A DNA stretch of 6,142 nucleotides, taken from contig JADGNT010000331.1 in NCBI GenBank assembly GCA_017883345.1, positions 1 to 6,142 on the forward strand, in the 5' to 3' direction. The position numbers were made by a program, and so were the translations under genes. Within the stretch, counting starts at the first letter, position 1. The number at the start of each line of letters is the position of its first letter. The notes under the pieces are model-generated. The model was not told the origin of the DNA. It saw only the letters and a list, made by a program, of their open reading frames with translations, and did no database searches. This document shows, piece by piece, positions 1 to 5,606 of the stretch. The stretch comes from Candidatus Solibacter sp. Lineage in GTDB: Bacteria; Acidobacteriota; Terriglobia; Bryobacterales; Bryobacteraceae.

Positions 1-888
1 GGCCGGCGAAGTGCGGTTGATCCAGATCAGCGTGTCGATGGTTTTGGCGAGCACGTAGACGGAAAGCAGGATGCCGGAGATGCGGGCCAGCAGGTCGAAA
101 ACGCGGTCTTTCGCCAGGCGTTTGCCGGTGATCTTTTCCACCAGCCAGGTTGTGAAAATGAGGAAACTGGGCCCCACGGCGGCGGCGGAAATAATGAAGA
201 GGAAAAAGGTGGAAGGCCACACGAAAATGCCTTCGCGAAAAGCGAAGGGGCGCCCGCGGAGCACGCCGTAGAGGCCGCCGAGCGAGCCCTGGTGGAAGAA
301 CGAGAGGAAGGTGCCCACGCCGGCCAGCACGTAGATCAGTTTGTGCAGTTCGAACTCGAAAACCAGGAACGAGGGGATGTCGCGCAGCTTGCGGTTCTTG
401 AGCACGATGGGCAGGTACTCGATGAACAGCACGCAGAGGTAGCAACTGATGCAGAACGTGACCTCGGTGAGCATGGAGTGCACGTTGGGATACCAGAAGG
501 TGAACCAGGCGCGCAGCGGTTGTCCGACATCCACCATGAGGGCGGCCATGGCGCCGCTATAGCAGACCAGCCCGATGACGACGGCGCTATTGATCACGGC
601 TCGTAACTCCTTGAACTTCAGGATATAGAGCAGGAAGCCGGTAAAGAAGGCGCCGGCGCCGAGCGCGATGATGGTGAGATCGACGAAAATCCACAGACCG
701 AAGGCGTAGCGGTTGTCCATATTGGTCTGGTTCAAGCCTTTGACCAGGCACAGACCGGCGCTGTAGGCGCCGAAGAGGAGCATGGCAACCCAGGGCGCGA
801 GCCAGAGGAGGAAGCGCGGGGTGGAGCAGCGCCGGACACCGCGGGTCATAAATTCTTTATCCATTTCCTTGGCCATTTCCCTAACCAC
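1..888 (-). CDS. NrfD/QrcD-family integral membrane quinone-interacting subunit, C-terminus cut by window edge
   Basis: Not a closed reading frame in this window: translating the minus strand from 888 gives 296 codons without a stop up to base 1. The product is very hydrophobic, with about seven predicted membrane spans (roughly residues 25-48, 59-88, 95-119, 135-156, 182-207, 216-245 and 262-287). Typical NrfD-like stretches are LTEVTFCISCYLCVLFIEYLP and FFHQGSLGGLYGV. QrcD and ActC have ten spans and about 400 residues, so roughly 100 residues are probably missing. In such complexes this subunit binds menaquinone/menaquinol and passes electrons to the Fe-S subunit. Start choice: a GTG at 888 has an AGGAG 7 nt upstream (896-900) and overlaps the preceding stop (881-883) by 8 nt. 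An in-frame ATG at 876 is the alternative, giving MAKEMDKEF. Family assignment is firm; membership in Qrc rather than a related complex is inferred from neighbours. Confidence 0.88.
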   Translation of the reverse strand, partial: MVREMAKEMDKEFMTRGVRRCSTPRFLLWLAPWVAMLLFGAYSAGLCLVKGLNQTNMDNRYAFGLWIFVDLTIIALGAGAFFTGFLLYILKFKELRAVINSAVVIGLVCYSGAMAALMVDVGQPLRAWFTFWYPNVHSMLTEVTFCISCYLCVLFIEYLPIVLKNRKLRDIPSFLVFEFELHKLIYVLAGVGTFLSFFHQGSLGGLYGVLRGRPFAFREGIFVWPSTFFLFIISAAAVGPSFLIFTTWLVEKITGKRLAKDRVFDLLARISGILLSVYVLAKTIDTLIWINRTSPA

Positions 889-1660
889 GGGCGTTCTCCT
901 TTGCGAGTCCCGGGCGGGGGGCGCTGGAGATTTCGCGCACCCAGTTTTTCTTGGAATGGTAGTAGATCTTGGGATCGGTGCCGAGCGATTCCAACATGCG
1001 GAAACTGTCCGGATCGCGCGCGCCCTGGGCGGTTTCGGTGGCCGGATCGTTCAGCTTGCCGAAGTGGATGGCGCCAGAGGGGCAAGCTTCCACGCAGGCG
1101 GGGATGTAATCCGCGGGGTCGATCTCATTCTTGCCGTTGGCAACGGCTTTGGCCTTGGCGGCGTGCCAGCGGCCGTGGCAGAAGTTGCACTTTTCGACCA
1201 CGCCGCGCATGCGCGGAGCGACGTCCGGGTTGAGGGTCTTTTCCATGCCGGCGGGCCAGGTGGGATCCCACCAGTTGAAGTAGCGGGCGTGGTAAGGGCA
1301 CGCGGCCATGCAGTAGCGGCAACCGAGGCAGCGCTCGGGCATCTGGCCGACGATTCCGGTGGCGGGGTCGACATCCACCGCCTGTTGCGGGCAGACGCTG
1401 ACGCAGGGGGCATCCTTGCCGCAATGCTGGCAGAGGACGGGGACGAAGGCGGAGCGCCGGCCGGAGCCCTCGGCGCCGTTATCGATTCGGAACACGCGGA
1501 TCCAGGTGAGTCCGGTGCGATCGGTGGCGCCGCTGGCGGCGGGGGGAACATTGTTTTCGACGGCGCAGGCTACCATACAGGAGCCGCAACCGTTGCAGCG
1601 GTCGACATCGATGCTCATGCCGTAGCGCGCTGCCGGAGTCTTTTTGGTTTCGGCGATCAT
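881..1660 (-). CDS. Periplasmic four-cluster iron-sulfur subunit (QrcC/NrfC/PsrB-like)
   Basis: This 259-residue protein is an electron-transfer subunit of the DMSO-reductase-type ferredoxin family. Sixteen cysteines fall in the family's four clusters: C22-x2-C25-x2-C28-x3-C32, C77-x2-C80-x5-C86-x3-C90, C111-x2-C114-x2-C117-x3-C121, and C158-x2-C161 paired with C189-x3-C193. Every ligand position is Cys, so four [4Fe-4S] clusters are possible; Qrc of Desulfovibrio is described with one [3Fe-4S], a possible difference. There is no signal peptide, as usual for this subunit, which would be exported by hitch-hiking on the Tat substrate encoded just upstream. The ATG at 1660 overlaps the upstream stop as ATGA and has AAGGTGG about 7 nt before it. 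A longer reading to 1777 lies inside the upstream gene and is rejected. It should bridge the NrfD subunit and the MopB/cytochrome subunits. QrcC is the best-fitting relative by context; ACIII ActB normally has this domain fused to MopB. Confidence 0.92.
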   Translation of the reverse strand: MIAETKKTPAARYGMSIDVDRCNGCGSCMVACAVENNVPPAASGATDRTGLTWIRVFRIDNGAEGSGRRSAFVPVLCQHCGKDAPCVSVCPQQAVDVDPATGIVGQMPERCLGCRYCMAACPYHARYFNWWDPTWPAGMEKTLNPDVAPRMRGVVEKCNFCHGRWHAAKAKAVANGKNEIDPADYIPACVEACPSGAIHFGKLNDPATETAQGARDPDSFRMLESLGTDPKIYYHSKKNWVREISSAPRPGLAKENARG

Positions 1661-3396
1661 GCGGGCACCACCTTGACGCGGGCGGCGGGGCCGCACACGT
1701 CCTGAATTCCAGGGGACCCACCCACCTGTACCGCGCCCGGCGGAACGGCCGGGTCCACGGTGACCTCCACGGAGCACCTGCCGATGCGGGTTTGCAGGAC
1801 GGCGCGAGCGCCATTCGGCACGTGGGCGGCGCGCGCATCGTCGGGATTGAGCGCCACGCGGTTGGGGGCCAGGCGGAGGCCCGATTCCTGGTAGAGCTTG
1901 GTCATGAGCGGGGAGACGAGCGCGGGGTTATGCGGTTCGCGGATAGCGATGAGGGGAAGATCGGCTGACGACTCGATGGGTTCCGCGGGGCGGAGTGTGG
2001 AACGGCTTGCGGCGGGCACCAAAGAAGACAGGCCGGGAGGCCTGTCCCACCTTGCTCCCTGATTCAGGGACTTCCAGAAGGCGTCGGCAGTGAGGTCTTT
2101 TACGGGGGTCTCTTTTCCGTCCGCGTAGGTGACGATGGCGCCCTCGGCGGATTTGTGGATCGCATCGGCGCGTTCGCGGAGCGCGTTGGAGGCCGGCACG
2201 CCGGCGAGCGCGCCGACGAAATCCGCCGGATTCGCCAGGCCCGCGGGCGGCGTGACTACAGGAGCGACCAGCGGGACCGAGATGCGGAAGGTGGGGTGGA
2301 TGGAATCCACGGCAGGGGCGATGTCGTCCGTCAATTCGGGATAGACCGCGATGGGCAGCGCGTATTGCGCATGGCGCGCGTAGCCGCCGCGCGTGGCGGC
2401 AAAGGTGACCACCAACGGGTTATCGCCAGTCAGTTTCGGTTCGATGAAGTGCCAGGGGATATAGCTTGCGGCGTTGGATTCGTCGATCAGCAGCACGCCG
2501 ATGGAATGGTCGGGCACATCGGCGAGGCGGGTGATAGCGGCCGCGCTCTTCTTCCAGGGCTCGGGTACGGGCGCTTCGGACGGCGCCACGATAATCTTGC
2601 CGTAGGCGCCCAGCAGACGGTTGATTTCGGGGATCTCGGGAGCGTCGCCAAGCACGAACGAGGAGCCATCGGCGGTGAGTTCCCTGGCCACAACGGAGGT
2701 CCGCTCACCTTGGAGCGCGCCCAGGATCTCCTGCGCGAAGGCTCGCTCAGTGCCGGGCGCGAGCGGGATCCACTCGTCGGCCAACACCGCGGTGCGCGAT
2801 TCGACGGCCTCGGCCTGGATCAGGCGAAAGTTCTGGCGGGCGGCGTTGACGTTGGCCGGCGTGCCCCAACCATCGAGCAGCGGAGCGCCGATGCTGAGGA
2901 CGGTTTTGGCGGCGGACAGGTCGTATGCCACCGGCTGCGATTCCGGCGCAAGGTAGAGGCCCTGCAAGGACGCCATGGCGCGGCGGTAGGTCCAGGAGAC
3001 GGTGCGTCCGGGATTGAGATCGAGGATTGCGATGCCATCAGGGGCGCGTTTGCGGACAGCGGCTTTGGCTTCCTCGATGGGTCCCTGCTTGAGGCGCGCC
3101 GGGTGGTAGGGCAGGTGATGGCCCGTCAGGCCGAAGGGGCAGAGTCCGCCGTGGACTCCGGCGAGCGACACAGGTTGTTCGCCGACGCAGCGGGCGCGCA
3201 CGGCGCAGCCGGCGGGGCACAGGGCGCAATTGGTGAATTTGGCGCGGATCTCACCGCGTGCCGGCCGCGGAATGCCGGGCCAGTTTTCACTCCACAGCGC
3301 GGTATCCGTGATCAGGCGCCACGGGGCCGGCGTGAAGAGAGCGCCCGCCACGGCGCCGCCGGCGAATTTGAAAATGTCTCGACGTGAGTTAGTCAT
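1657..3396 (-). CDS. Tat-exported molybdopterin-oxidoreductase-family subunit, Qrc-like (probably non-catalytic)
   Basis: A 579-residue protein of the MopB superfamily. The N-terminus has a Tat signal, SRRDIFK at residues 4-10, followed by a Gly/Ala-rich hydrophobic stretch to about residue 30. A family-type Fe-S motif follows: C57-x2-C60-x3-C64-x21-C86. The C-terminal 90 residues (about 485-579, including ALNPDDARAAHVPNGARAVL) resemble the molybdopterin-dinucleotide-binding domain. It is shorter than catalytic relatives (700-1000 residues), and I see no recognisable Ser/Cys/Sec metal-ligand region. It therefore looks like the structural MopB subunits of Qrc and ACIII, reported to lack molybdenum cofactor. 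The likely role is a periplasmic scaffold or electron conduit between the Fe-S subunit and the cytochrome. The ATG at 3396 overlaps the cytochrome stop (ATGA) with only a weak Shine-Dalgarno, suggesting coupling. A palindromic repeat sits in frame at residues about 451-457. The exact name is inferred; qrcB is the nearest comparison. Confidence 0.85.
   Translation of the reverse strand: MTNSRRDIFKFAGGAVAGALFTPAPWRLITDTALWSENWPGIPRPARGEIRAKFTNCALCPAGCAVRARCVGEQPVSLAGVHGGLCPFGLTGHHLPYHPARLKQGPIEEAKAAVRKRAPDGIAILDLNPGRTVSWTYRRAMASLQGLYLAPESQPVAYDLSAAKTVLSIGAPLLDGWGTPANVNAARQNFRLIQAEAVESRTAVLADEWIPLAPGTERAFAQEILGALQGERTSVVARELTADGSSFVLGDAPEIPEINRLLGAYGKIIVAPSEAPVPEPWKKSAAAITRLADVPDHSIGVLLIDESNAASYIPWHFIEPKLTGDNPLVVTFAATRGGYARHAQYALPIAVYPELTDDIAPAVDSIHPTFRISVPLVAPVVTPPAGLANPADFVGALAGVPASNALRERADAIHKSAEGAIVTYADGKETPVKDLTADAFWKSLNQGARWDRPPGLSSLVPAASRSTLRPAEPIESSADLPLIAIREPHNPALVSPLMTKLYQESGLRLAPNRVALNPDDARAAHVPNGARAVLQTRIGRCSVEVTVDPAVPPGAVQVGGSPGIQDVCGPAARVKVVPA
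2027..2046. repeat. Perfect palindrome (8-bp arms, 4-nt loop) inside the MopB reading frame
   Basis: The arms GACAGGCC (2027-2034) and GGCCTGTC (2039-2046) are exact inverted copies around the loop GGGA, followed on the plus strand by CCACC. It resembles the short GGGACAGGC-type palindromes I recall as dispersed, mostly intergenic repeats in acidobacterial genomes. Here it is read in frame as roughly DRPPGLS (residues 451-457), between the central and C-terminal parts of the MopB subunit. The palindrome is directly visible; its membership in a dispersed family is inferred. Confidence 0.75.
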
Positions 3397-3956
3397 TTAT
3401 GACAGTCCAGGCAACTATGTTCCAGGTGCGATTGGCGGTGGCAGGCGACGCAGGCGTCCATGGTCATGGCAGGCCGTCCGGCATGTCCCCATATATCGCG
3501 CGAATAGCCACTGATGCGATCCTGCTGGAAGGGCGGCAGGGTGTTGCTGGTTCCCTGATTGCCGTGGCATCGTTCGCATTTCAGGTTGGCGCGTTTGACG
3601 TGGGTGATGTGCGAGAAGTAGACATTCTCGGGTTGGCGCGCATAGACCAGCCACTCGGGCTCGCGCTGCGGCGTCACGAACCGCTCGATGAAGTTCTTTT
3701 CGGCCACGGTGGACCCCATGGCGGCGGCATGGCAGCCGGAGCATTTATCCAGGGTGGGAACGCCGGCGAAGGTGCCGTCGGCGCGAAACGCGTGGCAGTC
3801 GTCGCACTTGGATCCGGCCTTGTCGGCGTGGATCTGGTGGCTGAAATCGACCGGCTGCCGGTGCGTTTGGTAGATGACGCGCGGAAAGCCGGCCCAGCCC
3901 GCTCCCAGGGCGGCCAGCACTCCGATTGAGAAAACGATGGTTCCGCGAAGTGTCAC
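3393..3956 (-). CDS. Membrane-anchored pentaheme cytochrome c (QrcA/ActA-like)
   Basis: A 187-residue protein with five CXXCH heme c sites: CDDCH (51-55), CSGCH (72-76), CERCH (127-131), CVACH (169-173) and CLDCH (182-186, one residue before the end). Residues about 5-25 form one hydrophobic segment without an obvious cleavage site, so it is probably an N-terminal anchor with the hemes in the periplasm. The pattern FSHxxH, then seven residues, then CxxCH occurs twice (38-55 and 114-131) with identical spacing. The extra histidines (H40, H43, H116, H119) are probable distal ligands, giving bis-His hemes. It should pass electrons between the complex and a soluble periplasmic carrier. Qrc of Desulfovibrio has six hemes in QrcA; ACIII ActA is often pentaheme, so heme count alone does not decide between them. 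The start is GTG at 3956, overlapping the upstream stop by 4 nt (GTGA), with a weak AAGAGA upstream. Confidence 0.92.
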   Translation of the reverse strand: MTLRGTIVFSIGVLAALGAGWAGFPRVIYQTHRQPVDFSHQIHADKAGSKCDDCHAFRADGTFAGVPTLDKCSGCHAAAMGSTVAEKNFIERFVTPQREPEWLVYARQPENVYFSHITHVKRANLKCERCHGNQGTSNTLPPFQQDRISGYSRDIWGHAGRPAMTMDACVACHRQSHLEHSCLDCHK

Positions 3957-4840
3957 GTGTATCTCTTTTCACTCGCATACGGCGAGAAGAATGTGTGGAA
4001 CAGGGCCAGCATCTGGTCGTGATCAAGGTTCTGCGAGAGGCCGGGGGCGAATAGCCCGCCATCGGCCGCGAGCGGCCCGTGGGCGGCCGGTTGCTGCTGC
4101 AGAAACTCGTTGATGCGGTGCTGCTCCCGCTCCATCCATTGGCGCGCGGCGGCGCCCTGGAGCAGGTTTTCGGAAGTTTCCGGCGCGGGCACACCCTCGA
4201 AGAGCCAGCCGCCGGTGTAGGGTTCGGCGCTAAGGCGCGAAGGGTCGGCGCGCAGGTAGAGGTTGCAACTGGTCAGCAGGAACGGGTTGGGGAAGACGAT
4301 TTCGTGATCCACGCCGTTGACCGTGACCACGGCGGTGGCGCGGTGCTGCCCGCGCTGCCAGACGTAGCTGATGCGCTCGGCCTGACCGAGGGCGCGGCTG
4401 AGAAAGGCGTCAATGCCGGCGTGACAGACGCCGTCTTCACCGATATCGAGCCACATGTGGTTGGCGGAGTAGCGGAGCCACTCGGGCAGCGGAATGCCAT
4501 CCACGTCGTCGGCGGGCACGCCGGGGTGGGCCATGGAGAGGTAGAGTTCGCAGTAGCGGAAGCGGTCGCAGCCGCAGCGGGAGATCTGGCTCTCGCTATA
4601 GGGGATCATTTTGGCGACAGGCGCGGCGCCGCAGTACTGCATCAGCGACTCGCCCAGGTAGGGGCAATGGCCGGAAACGGATGGTTCGGCGGACTGCATG
4701 CGGTAGACCGGGCAGGTGAGATGTTCCTGGGAGGAACATTTGTCGTCCGCCCGGCCGGCCGCCGCGATGGGAATCAGTTTCCGGACCGAGGACGTCTGGC
4801 AATACTTGACCTGAGCTTCTTTGAGAAACGGGCAGGTCAT
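3953..4840 (-). CDS. Cysteine-rich protein with GcvH-like (lipoyl-domain fold) module, apparently without the lipoyl-lysine
   Basis: A 295-residue protein, probably cytoplasmic (no signal peptide or membrane span). Residues 1-100 hold two tandem modules, each starting CP-aromatic-L and with spacing C-x10-C-x20-C-x5/7-C: C3, C14, C35, C43 and C59, C70, C91, C97 (plus C89). They share YC followed by V-x-K-x-IP, so they look like an internal duplication able to bind metal or Fe-S clusters. Residues about 120-220 resemble glycine-cleavage H protein: RYSANHMW matches Y-T-x-x-H-E-W, AGIDAFLSRALG matches VGIT...ALG, and EPYTGGWLF matches DPYGEGWL. Around the lipoyl site the ESVKA-type motif is replaced by VTVNGVD, putting Asn175 near the lysine position. 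Residues 220-295 are a Gln/Ala-rich helical tail. The ATG at 4840 lies 5 nt after the upstream stop; a longer reading to 5089 lies in the upstream gene and is rejected. Function unknown; context suggests a role with the quinone:cytochrome complex (assembly, regulation or electron transfer). GcvH resemblance is by eye. Confidence 0.82.
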   Translation of the reverse strand: MTCPFLKEAQVKYCQTSSVRKLIPIAAAGRADDKCSSQEHLTCPVYRMQSAEPSVSGHCPYLGESLMQYCGAAPVAKMIPYSESQISRCGCDRFRYCELYLSMAHPGVPADDVDGIPLPEWLRYSANHMWLDIGEDGVCHAGIDAFLSRALGQAERISYVWQRGQHRATAVVTVNGVDHEIVFPNPFLLTSCNLYLRADPSRLSAEPYTGGWLFEGVPAPETSENLLQGAAARQWMEREQHRINEFLQQQPAAHGPLAADGGLFAPGLSQNLDHDQMLALFHTFFSPYASEKRYT

Positions 4841-4845
4841 GGCGG

Positions 4846-5109
4846 TTACTTCTCTTCTTTCTTGCCGAGTTCTTCGCCGCCATCGGCCATGGTGACGCCG
4901 AGTTGGGGGAGATGGAAAGTATGGCCGTCTTGGTACGAGGCAACGAGAGTGGAGACCTCGCGGTCGAGTTTGGACATGGCAGTCACTTTCTTGCGTTTCG
5001 CGGCAAATTCCTGAAATACGCCGATAGCAACGGCGACGCAGCAGATCAGGACGACCACGCCCAACGCGGCGTTGGTGATGGTCAGCCAAAGTGTAGATGG
5101 ATCGCTCAT
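4846..5109 (-). CDS. Small single-span membrane protein, first gene of the operon
   Basis: An 87-residue protein I do not recognise. Residues about 6-31 (LWLTITNAALGVVVLICCVAVAIGVF) form one strong membrane span, followed by the basic AKRKK. This places the N-terminus outside and the tail of about 50 residues in the cytoplasm by the positive-inside rule. The tail holds a conserved-looking stretch (YQDGHTFHLPQLGVTMADGGEE) and ends in a charged KKEEK. The stop precedes the next ATG by 5 nt, so it belongs to the operon. The start ATG at 5109 has AAGGAG 11 nt upstream (5121-5126), a slightly long spacing. An internal Met (residue 45) would drop the membrane span and is less likely. A role as membrane anchor for the cytoplasmic GcvH-like protein, or as a small accessory subunit of the complex, is possible but unproven. 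Confidence 0.72.
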   Translation of the reverse strand: MSDPSTLWLTITNAALGVVVLICCVAVAIGVFQEFAAKRKKVTAMSKLDREVSTLVASYQDGHTFHLPQLGVTMADGGEELGKKEEK

Positions 5110-5120
5110 CAGAGAGACTT

Positions 5121-5136
5121 CTCCTTCGGAAGGGAG
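5121..5136 (-). promoter_or_regulatory. Ribosome-binding site of the first operon gene inside a small hairpin
   Basis: On the minus strand CTCCCTTCCGAAGGAG contains the only good Shine-Dalgarno (AAGGAG, 5126-5121) before the ATG at 5109. The CTCC/CCTT half can pair with GGAG/AAGG around a CCG or TCCG loop, which could partly occlude the site. The stem is short, four to five pairs with a possible mismatch, so a regulatory role is only possible. Confidence 0.35.
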
Positions 5137-5164
5137 TAATGCAAGAGAAGGGCCATGCTTAGAA

Positions 5165-5205
5165 CAAAGGAGTTGATTATCTTAATCTGGAAAACGTGCC
5201 GGAAA
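5165..5205 (-). promoter_or_regulatory. Candidate promoter region for the operon (weak)
   Basis: This is the only AT-rich island just upstream of the first gene in otherwise GC-rich DNA. Read on the minus strand it contains GATAAT (5181-5176) and the overlapping TAAGAT as possible -10 elements, with only poor -35 matches (TTTTCC-like) upstream. An inverted repeat GATTA-TCT-TAATC (5175-5187) overlaps it and could be an operator. None of this is decisive, and the true start could lie further right. Confidence 0.25.
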
Positions 5206-5305
5206 AGCAGACGGATTTGTCTGGATTTCCTACGCGAAGGGCGGGCTTCGGACGGCGGCGGACGATCTGACGGCGCACTCCGGACGGGGAGCGGAGGTGG
5301 CGGCC

Positions 5306-5376
5306 AATCGGTTCGCTTCGGATGTAGTAATGGGTTTTCTTTTGTGTGGGTTGGCCTGGGAAATGGGTTCGTTCGG
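5306..5376. repeat. Imperfect short direct repeats (AATNGGTTCG(C)TTCGG)
   Basis: AATCGGTTCGCTTCGG (5306-5321) and AATGGGTTCGTTCGG (5362-5376) differ by one substitution and one deletion. Between and beside them are the shorter relatives AATGGGTTTTC (5329) and GTGGGTTGG (5346). On the minus strand they encode the similar peptides KRTD and CRTN. Such degenerate TGGGTTCGTT units recall repeat clusters I remember from Acidobacteriota and Planctomycetes, but only the local similarity is seen here. Confidence 0.45.
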
Positions 5377-5606
5377 CAAAAGCGGGTTTGGGGCGGTTCC
5401 GGGCGAGCCGGCTTGGGGAGGGGCGAGTCGCAGCCAGGCGACGGGGAGGGGACTGCCCGGAGAGGTGGCTTCGCTTCTGGACGCTCGGTATGGGACGGCC
5501 GACGGCGAAGGTGGCGGCGGTGAATCCGTGTTTGGGGGGAGCGCGGTCCGGTGGCGCGATGGGCGGCGAGCAGGGTTTCGGATGCGGAGCGTTTGAGGCG
5601 CGGCAT

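Larger units (their letters stand above)
5109..5606 (-). pseudogene. Pro/Arg-rich open stretch, probably decayed coding remnant
   Basis: From an ATG at 5606, preceded by a fair Shine-Dalgarno (GGAAGG, 7 nt upstream), 165 codons stay open. The stop shares one base with the start of the first operon gene (TGATG). The first 25 residues look protein-like (KRSASETLLAAHRATGPRS). They recall the N-terminal S/A-TGPRTPEGK motif of short hypothetical proteins common in Acidobacteriota, which usually continue into an NALKHGL motif; here that is absent. The remainder is Pro/Arg-rich low complexity with imperfect peptide repeats (CRTNPF, PKRTDW). A second frame on the same strand is also open, as expected from composition. 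I read it as a remnant rather than a working gene; a real Pro-rich protein or plain intergenic DNA cannot be excluded. Confidence 0.25.

Noticed and set aside
782..1705. Long plus-strand open frame (307 codons)
   Set aside because: It lies opposite the Fe-S gene, whose sixteen cysteine ligands are intact. The product is Gly/Ala-rich without any family motif, as expected from the antisense of a GC-rich gene.
1661..1777. N-terminal extension of the Fe-S subunit
   Set aside because: It would overlap the MopB gene by about 120 nt and is Arg/Gly-rich. The ATG at 1660 has a good ribosome-binding site and an ATGA junction.
2155..3387. Plus-strand open frame of 410 codons
   Set aside because: Antisense to the MopB subunit gene, with low-complexity Gly/Arg/Asp composition and no recognisable domain.
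1657..3396. Catalytic molybdoenzyme (nitrate, polysulfide or formate type)
   Set aside because: At 579 residues it is too short, no active-site Ser/Cys/Sec region is recognisable, and its neighbours match Qrc/ACIII-type complexes.
881..3396. Classical alternative complex III
   Set aside because: MopB and Fe-S domains are separate genes here, whereas ActB is normally a fusion, and no ActD/E/F gene is visible. The left edge cuts the operon, so ACIII relatives are not fully excluded.
4079..5014. Plus-strand open frame of 311 codons
   Set aside because: Antisense to the GcvH-like and small membrane protein genes; it shows no motif.
4841..5089. N-terminal extension of the GcvH-like protein
   Set aside because: It covers nearly the whole small membrane protein gene in another frame and is Arg-rich. 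The sensible start is the ATG at 4840.
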